In this document: positions 7,620-10,878 of the stretch, one piece after another
Layout of the letters: every line of letters begins with the position of its first letter
Position numbering within the stretch: position 1 is the stretch's first letter
From: CAZVRZ01 sp964629965
GTDB lineage: Bacteria; Chloroflexota; Anaerolineae; Anaerolineales; UBA4823
DNA: 10,878 nt
Direction of reading: 5' to 3'
Assembly (NCBI GenBank): GCA_964629965.1
Contig: CAZVRZ010000167.1
Location: 1 to 10,878, forward strand
Program-made: the position numbers and the translations under genes
Notes under the pieces: generated by a model
What the model was told of the DNA's origin: nothing
What the model saw: the letters and a program-made list of their open reading frames with translations, nothing else
Databases searched by the model: none

Positions 7620-9645
7620 GGTGGGGCTCCTGTTCTTCGTCTACTAAAACTTCTGGATGTTTGGTTGGCAGGTAACCAATCTCCCAATCCAAATCTTGGG
7701 ACGCGAGAACAGATTGGCTAGCGGAATTTGTTGCTATCGGTTCTGCGAGAACACTTTTTCCACCGGGCTCCAGTTGTTTGGTGTGGCTTTCGGCTGTCTG
7801 GCGACTGGGTTTCCCAGCCGTGTCCCATCGCGCTATGCGTGTACGCGAACTATGACGTTTGCGTTGCCGCCCTTCCTCCACCAGTTGCTGAATTTTGCGT
7901 TTGGCCTTTCCCAAGGCCACCATATCTACCTGATCCTGTTCTGCCAGCGCTGCCTGGCGGATGACTCGATGCTTCCACAAGGATAACCCTTGGGTATATT
8001 CCTGATCCAGAGCTGGCACGCGGATATATTGCTGGGTAAAGGCATCAAACACATACAGACAACTAAGATCAGCCGGATGGTACTTAATCTTGGTAGACTG
8101 TCCTTTCAGGCGAGTACGAAGTGGAAGTAATTCATCTTTGTTGTATCGTAAAGAGAGGAACTCAATTCCATAATGTTGAATGGTACGAGTGGCCGTTCTT
8201 CCCAATAGAATGGTAAGTTCTGCGGCATCGGGGGGCAGCGCAGGGGTAAAACCGCGTTGGATCTTTTCTTCCCAAGCGCGCGCCGGGATCCCGTTTAGGC
8301 CGCGGTGAAATCGTTCGGCATAGATGTCTAGCAGAAAGATGTGCAGCATTTTGTCGACTTCGCTAAAATAAACACAGGCTTGCTCGGTGCTATCATAGCT
8401 TCCACGTTCAGTGGGATTGGAGAAGGTAGTACCAGGGAGTGCATGAAAAAACATTGTGTTTAGGGAGCCAAACATTCTTTCAACTCCGGCTTTAAACTGA
8501 GGAGTTTGCACAGGCGTGTATTGCAGCACCATCCCTAACAGCAGGCAGGCATCTTCCAGATCGTGACCAATAAATTCTTTGCCATTGTCGATGACTAATG
8601 TGGCGGGAATGCCATAGGCGAGCCATTGATGTTCGGTCCCATATTGGGTCACCATATCCCCCTGCGGACATATCGCATGATGCAAACACTCCATGACCGT
8701 CAGGTAACTGGGGGGTTCAAAGCCCAGATAGTAACCCAAAGGGTAACGCGTGGCGGTGTCCAAACAGTAGGTTAGGGTCAACCGACCAAGGGGTAAGTTA
8801 TCCCGGTCATCAATTACGATCAGGTCAGAACGGGTATGATCGATCTCCACTCGCTCCAGGGGCATGGTGGGGTAAAACATTTGCTTGCATTGGTTATTCC
8901 CCTTTTCGCCTTGTGTTTTTTGCTTTCTGGCTAACTGAGCAACTGCCATGCGCCGTGACAAGGTAGCTCTGGATGGTAAAGCTAGTTGCTCTTGAGAAGA
9001 GCGCACTTGGTTTTCTTCGGCAATCCGGACAGCAAGTTCACACCGGACATCATCAATTGTGATCTGTTCATTGACACTGCCTTTATCCTGAATAACAACC
9101 GTGGCTAAATTTTCAATCTCAGTGTGTAATCTGGATTTATCCTTTCCACCTCGTTTGTGTACAGCTGGAATTAAGGCCCGCAAATCGTTCCCACTGCTCG
9201 TGTAATCATTCATCCAACGATAGATAGCGGAGACACTCACTGCATTTTGAAGGGTATGCGTTTGGTCGGTTGCATGTTGTGCTTTCACTTCTTGGCAACG
9301 ATCCTTAACGGCTTGATAAGTACGTGGTTGTAATTCTAATAATGGACGAATTACGTCCAGTCGGTAACGAGCGACGGATACCAGGTTTTCCGGGTAGTCG
9401 GAGAGTTGGAGAACCTTGGGCTCGTTGGATGTTCTGGGATCGTGTCCGGCCCCCCTTCCTTCAACGACAAAAGACAGTTCGGCATCAAATAAAGCCTTGA
9501 CCAGTATGGAGATTTCCACAATAGTGACAGCGCCAGATAAGATCTCTTCGAGATTCGCTTTCCCATCCGGTAAAAGGCGCAGAATGCGGTACGTGTGCTG
9601 CTGCCAGCGGAACAGAGTGCCACTTGAAAGGTGGTTTTTATTCAT
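7612..9645 (-). CDS. tnsB: TnsB-family DDE transposase
   Basis: TnsB binds the end repeats and joins the 3' ends to target DNA. This 677-residue protein has N-terminal DNA-binding helical regions (about 1-250), then an RNase H-fold catalytic core with D269 (VEIDHTRSDL), D353 (LVIDNGKEF) and E389 (FKAGVERMFGSLN). The 35-residue gap between the second D and E is typical. A Mu-C-like beta-barrel region follows at about 485-570. The tail is basic (GRQRKRHSSRTR) and ends in a low-complexity acidic stretch; TnsB tails of this kind contact TnsC in characterised systems. A strong GGAGGT lies shortly before the ATG. The start overlaps the end of the tnsA C-terminal frame by 8 bases. All catalytic residues are present, so it appears functional. 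Confidence 0.95.
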   Translation of the reverse strand: MNKNHLSSGTLFRWQQHTYRILRLLPDGKANLEEILSGAVTIVEISILVKALFDAELSFVVEGRGAGHDPRTSNEPKVLQLSDYPENLVSVARYRLDVIRPLLELQPRTYQAVKDRCQEVKAQHATDQTHTLQNAVSVSAIYRWMNDYTSSGNDLRALIPAVHKRGGKDKSRLHTEIENLATVVIQDKGSVNEQITIDDVRCELAVRIAEENQVRSSQEQLALPSRATLSRRMAVAQLARKQKTQGEKGNNQCKQMFYPTMPLERVEIDHTRSDLIVIDDRDNLPLGRLTLTYCLDTATRYPLGYYLGFEPPSYLTVMECLHHAICPQGDMVTQYGTEHQWLAYGIPATLVIDNGKEFIGHDLEDACLLLGMVLQYTPVQTPQFKAGVERMFGSLNTMFFHALPGTTFSNPTERGSYDSTEQACVYFSEVDKMLHIFLLDIYAERFHRGLNGIPARAWEEKIQRGFTPALPPDAAELTILLGRTATRTIQHYGIEFLSLRYNKDELLPLRTRLKGQSTKIKYHPADLSCLYVFDAFTQQYIRVPALDQEYTQGLSLWKHRVIRQAALAEQDQVDMVALGKAKRKIQQLVEEGRQRKRHSSRTRIARWDTAGKPSRQTAESHTKQLEPGGKSVLAEPIATNSASQSVLASQDLDWEIGYLPTKHPEVLVDEEQEPHHG

Positions 9646-9853
9646 GTTTCACCTCCAGTAGCGGCGCAAAACCTAAAGAAACCGTAATTTCAGCTGAAAT
9701 GGGACAACATTCGATCTGCAGAGTAATTTCGTGGTGATAGGCCATGTGTAGCACATGGGCAGTCACTGAATCGGGAGAAATTGAGCGTAAGCCTTGGGCT
9801 ATTTCTTTCAGTGTGGCAGATGATGATCCGCTGTTATGTAAATAGGTGAGAAT
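9638..9853 (-). pseudogene. tnsA: TnsA C-terminal domain in the -1 frame
   Basis: Reading one frame back from the nuclease frame near 9853 gives about 71 residues starting ILTYLHNSGSSSATLKEIAQGL and ending with a TAA that overlaps tnsB. They have the helix-turn-helix-like pattern of TnsA C-terminal domains, which bind TnsC. Joined to residues 1-149 it would make a protein of about 220 residues, a normal TnsA length. The frame has no good start of its own at the junction, and I found no standard -1 slippery heptamer nearby. The exact junction is inferred from protein similarity, not from a visible signal. Confidence 0.7.
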
Positions 9854-10299
9854 ATCTGGCTGCGAATTCTGGGATCGGTCCGCTGCCGTGCGTATTGGGT
9901 GAGCAGCTTGACATTTTGCAGCCGGTATCCAACGCGTATCTCCTGCTCGGTGACAATGCGGAACTGCCAATCCCTTTCCTGACACCATTTTCTTGCGATG
10001 GTAAATTTTCGACGATTTTCATCGGTGTCGACAAACCGTTCTGGTTTACATTCGACCAACACTGATTTTTGTTTCTCAACGAGAAGAAAGTCGGGCGTAT
10101 AGTGCAAATGTTTCTCTTCATGTACATATTCGATGCGAACGGGTTGTTCTTCAAACCAGGTGACGAGCGGATCAAAATCGAGTAGATAAACAAAATCGCG
10201 CTCGAGTAAGGACTCGAACGCGATCATCCGTTTCATCTTTATCGATGGGAACCGCCCAATCGCACTGCCCCGATGATGGGATACATTTCGAACTGGCAT
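9808..10299 (-). CDS. tnsA: TnsA-like endonuclease, N-terminal catalytic part (frame-split)
   Basis: TnsA cuts the 5' strands at the transposon ends so that movement is cut-and-paste. This 163-residue frame contains the restriction-endonuclease-like domain: FESLLERDF (28-36, with E29/E33 as the candidate acidic residue), WFEEQPVRI, D70 in YTPDF, and E83-C-K85 in LVECKP. These are the expected E/D/K active-site elements. It continues through LQNVKLLTQYARQR, where TnsA proteins enter the C-terminal domain. The last residues after about 149 then become unrelated, because the matching continuation lies in the -1 frame (9638-9853). An excellent AGGAGG (10305-10310), 5 bases before the ATG, fixes the start. 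It is either a frameshifted gene, a sequencing error, a programmed frameshift, or a stand-alone nuclease domain. The catalytic domain looks intact. Confidence 0.85.
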   Translation of the reverse strand: MPVRNVSHHRGSAIGRFPSIKMKRMIAFESLLERDFVYLLDFDPLVTWFEEQPVRIEYVHEEKHLHYTPDFLLVEKQKSVLVECKPERFVDTDENRRKFTIARKWCQERDWQFRIVTEQEIRVGYRLQNVKLLTQYARQRTDPRIRSQIFSPIYITADHHLPH

Positions 10300-10336
10300 A
10301 TTATCCTCCTACAGTGAATGATTTTGCTGTGAGGAT

Positions 10337-10342
10337 ATTGTA
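10337..10342 (-). promoter_or_regulatory. Possible -10 element of the tns operon
   Basis: The minus strand reads TACAAT (plus ATTGTA at 10337-10342), about 40 bp upstream of the tnsA ATG, within an AT-rich stretch. No good -35 is visible at the right distance. The site lies just inside the right-end repeat array, so TnsB bound to the innermost repeats could repress the operon, as in other Tn7-like elements. Confidence 0.3.
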
Positions 10343-10361
10343 TATGCCATCGCTCGATTGA

Positions 10362-10557
10362 TAGGCCAGTCTCATTATCTTCGAGACAGGAAGCTGAGTA
10401 GGCCAATCTCAATATCTTTGAGATGGAGATAGGCCATTCTCGTTATCTTCGAGACAAATGTAGGCCATTCTCACTATATCTGACTCGGATTCTCATTATC
10501 TTTGAGACAGGCCCTCATTTTTAGCCCTTCCATTCTCATTATCTTTGAAAACCTACA
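10362..10557. repeat. Transposon right end with six presumed TnsB sites
   Basis: Six 17-bp units of the form TCTC-N-TATCTT-N-GAGA occur at 10370-10386, 10407-10423, 10438-10454, 10469-10485 (degenerate), 10491-10507 and 10534-10550. The array closes with the terminal CCTACA at 10552-10557. The four innermost units are each preceded by TAGGCCAN (starting at 10362, 10399, 10430 and 10461), so they are really 25-bp repeats at roughly 31-37-bp spacing. The units point opposite to those of the left end. More sites on the right than the left is the same asymmetry seen in Tn7. Confidence 0.82.
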
Positions 10558-10562
10558 GATGC
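10558..10562. repeat. Target-site duplication, right copy (GATGC)
   Basis: This is identical to 5415-5419 and directly abuts the transposon's CCTACA terminus. The match of both copies at the exact ends defines the insertion boundaries. Confidence 0.88.
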
Positions 10563-10581
10563 CAAAATATAGACTGGCATC
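10558..10581. repeat. Inverted repeat at the insertion target
   Basis: GATGCCA (10558-10564) and TGGCATC (10575-10581) form a perfect 7-bp inverted repeat with a 10-bp centre. The duplicated GATGC is its left arm, so the transposon inserted at the edge of this palindrome. It could be a recognition or recombination site, or chance. Confidence 0.5.
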
Positions 10582-10599
10582 CCGATTCCGTGATAAAAT
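10570..10599 (+). promoter_or_regulatory. Candidate promoter facing the recombinase gene
   Basis: TAGACT (10570-10575; four of six matches to TTGACA) is followed after 18 bp by TAAAAT (10594-10599; five of six matches to TATAAT). It points toward 10744, but a strong terminator at 10639-10672 lies between. The -35 is weak, so support is modest. Confidence 0.35.
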
Positions 10600-10600
10600 A

Positions 10601-10614
10601 CTCACCCAAGATAA
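10601..10614. repeat. 14-bp direct repeat, copy 1
   Basis: CTCACCCAAGATAA is repeated exactly at 10713-10726, 112 bp downstream. The two copies bracket the terminator. The AAGATAATTAGA part of this copy also resembles the transposon end unit (AAGATAATGAGA). Confidence 0.7.
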
Positions 10615-10638
10615 TTAGATTTATCTTTGGTCTATTTT

Positions 10639-10672
10639 GGGAGCAACCCTTCCCGAAGGGTTGCTCCCTTTT
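10639..10672 (+). terminator. Strong intrinsic terminator
   Basis: GGGAGCAACCCTTC and GAAGGGTTGCTCCC form a perfect 14-base stem (10639-10668) with a minimal CC loop, followed by TTTT at 10669-10672 and a second T-run soon after. The U-tract is on the plus strand. No plus-strand gene lies between the lacI promoter region and this site, so it would end either a short leader RNA or read-through from the transposon side. Confidence 0.75.
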
Positions 10673-10712
10673 CGCCCTTTTTGACACCCAGCGAAGCAGC
10701 TAACGACAGTTT

Positions 10713-10726
10713 CTCACCCAAGATAA
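10713..10726. repeat. 14-bp direct repeat, copy 2
   Basis: This is the second exact CTCACCCAAGATAA, ending 17 bp before the ATG of the recombinase gene. It overlaps the place where a -10 or an operator for that gene would lie. Confidence 0.7.
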
Positions 10727-10743
10727 AACGGAGAGTGTGAACA

Positions 10744-10878
10744 ATGAGCAAAACAATTGACCTGGAAACACGACTGACCGAGTTCGAAGCCTACCTGAAA
10801 GGCCTGGATCGCAGCCGTCATTCCATCCGGGCGTACCTTTCCGACCTGCGCTTGTTTGCGCAATGGTTTGAAGGCCAC
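10744..10878 (+). CDS. Tyrosine recombinase/integrase, N-terminal part (runs off window)
   Basis: The first 45 codons are open to the window edge. They match the SAM-like N-terminal core-binding domain of XerC/XerD-type recombinases, with the diagnostic pattern LTEFEAYLKGLDRSRHSIRA followed by YLSDLRLFAQWF: helix, S-x-x-T/I-x-x-Y, then DLxxFxxW. A purine-rich GGAGAG lies about 10 bases before the ATG, and an in-frame TGA just upstream limits other starts. The catalytic domain (R, H, R, Y) is outside the window, so whether this is a chromosome dimer resolution enzyme, a phage or plasmid integrase, or a transposon recombinase cannot be told. Base composition looks richer in GC than in the tns genes. 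Confidence 0.8.
   Translation, partial: MSKTIDLETRLTEFEAYLKGLDRSRHSIRAYLSDLRLFAQWFEGH

Larger units (their letters stand above)
5420..10557. mobile_element. Complete cargo-less Tn7-like transposon (tnsA-tnsB-tnsC-tniQ)
   Basis: The 5,138-bp element has terminal inverted repeats 5'-TGTAGG...CCTACA-3', extended by TnsB-site-like arrays, and an exact GATGC duplication on both sides. Inside are only four minus-strand genes in the order tnsA, tnsB, tnsC, tniQ, overlapping at each junction as one operon driven from near the right end. About 100 bp separate the left terminus from the tniQ stop, and about 260 bp separate the tnsA start from the right terminus. There is no room for cargo, a second TniQ/TnsD, TnsE, Cas genes or a CRISPR array. 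TnsA distinguishes it from Tn5053/Tn402-type elements, which lack this endonuclease and encode a resolvase. The intact duplication points to recent insertion. Confidence 0.92.

Noticed and set aside
9840..9990. Programmed -1 frameshift signal in tnsA.
   Set aside because: No standard X-XXY-YYZ heptamer or clear downstream stem is visible in the overlap; GCAAAAT near 9919 fits only partly. Recoding stays possible but is not supported by a motif.
5318..10557. Transposon starting at the first TGTAGG (5318) instead of 5420.
   Set aside because: The flanks would be TCGTG and GATGC, which do not match, whereas 5420-10557 has an exact GATGC on both sides. A separate CCTACA end also closes the first element at 5412.
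10681..10709. Promoter for the recombinase gene starting from an exact TTGACA at 10681-10686.
   Set aside because: No acceptable -10 hexamer lies 16-18 bp downstream (CGACAG at the right place), so the TTGACA is likely chance.

Overview
The window looks like a chromosomal segment from an environmental bacterium. The REC-PAS-GAF-kinase architecture, the intracellular GH5/ManA sugar operon and the style of the TnsABC-TniQ proteins would fit Chloroflexota (Anaerolineae-like), but that assignment is inference from gene style and not shown by a marker gene. No rRNA, tRNA or CRISPR array is present.

Layout. (1) 132-2147 (+): a cytoplasmic hybrid histidine kinase (receiver, PAS, GAF, HisKA, HATPase). 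(2) 2163-5212 (-): a compact three-gene operon, reading leftward as lacI-type regulator, GH5 glycosidase, class I mannose-6-phosphate isomerase. A good sigma70-type promoter with a candidate self-operator lies at 5235-5287. The operon plausibly cleaves an imported mannose-containing oligosaccharide inside the cell and channels mannose-6-phosphate to fructose-6-phosphate. (3) 5318-5412: a 95-bp quasi-palindromic miniature element made of two transposon left ends facing each other. (4) 5420-10557: a complete 5,138-bp Tn7-like transposon, TGTAGG...CCTACA, flanked by an exact 5-bp target duplication GATGC (5415-5419 and 10558-10562). It carries only tnsA-tnsB-tnsC-tniQ (all minus strand, overlapping), with arrays of quasi-palindromic presumed TnsB sites at both ends (3 left, 6 right). 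It has no cargo and no CRISPR-Cas. tnsA is split by a -1 frame change between its endonuclease and C-terminal domains. (5) 10558-10878: the target side, with a small inverted repeat, a candidate promoter, a strong intrinsic terminator flanked by 14-bp direct repeats, and the first 45 codons of a tyrosine recombinase that runs off the window.

How it works together. The transposon machinery would be TnsA+TnsB (excision/joining), TnsC (ATPase regulator) and a single TniQ (target adaptor). It sits between the lacI promoter and a tyrosine recombinase gene. The exact ends and intact target duplication imply a recent insertion, placed only 2 bp beyond an older mini-element of the same family. The most notable points are the cargo-less autonomous layout, the frame-split tnsA, the left-left mini-element, and TnsB-site-like motifs in the host DNA beyond the right end.
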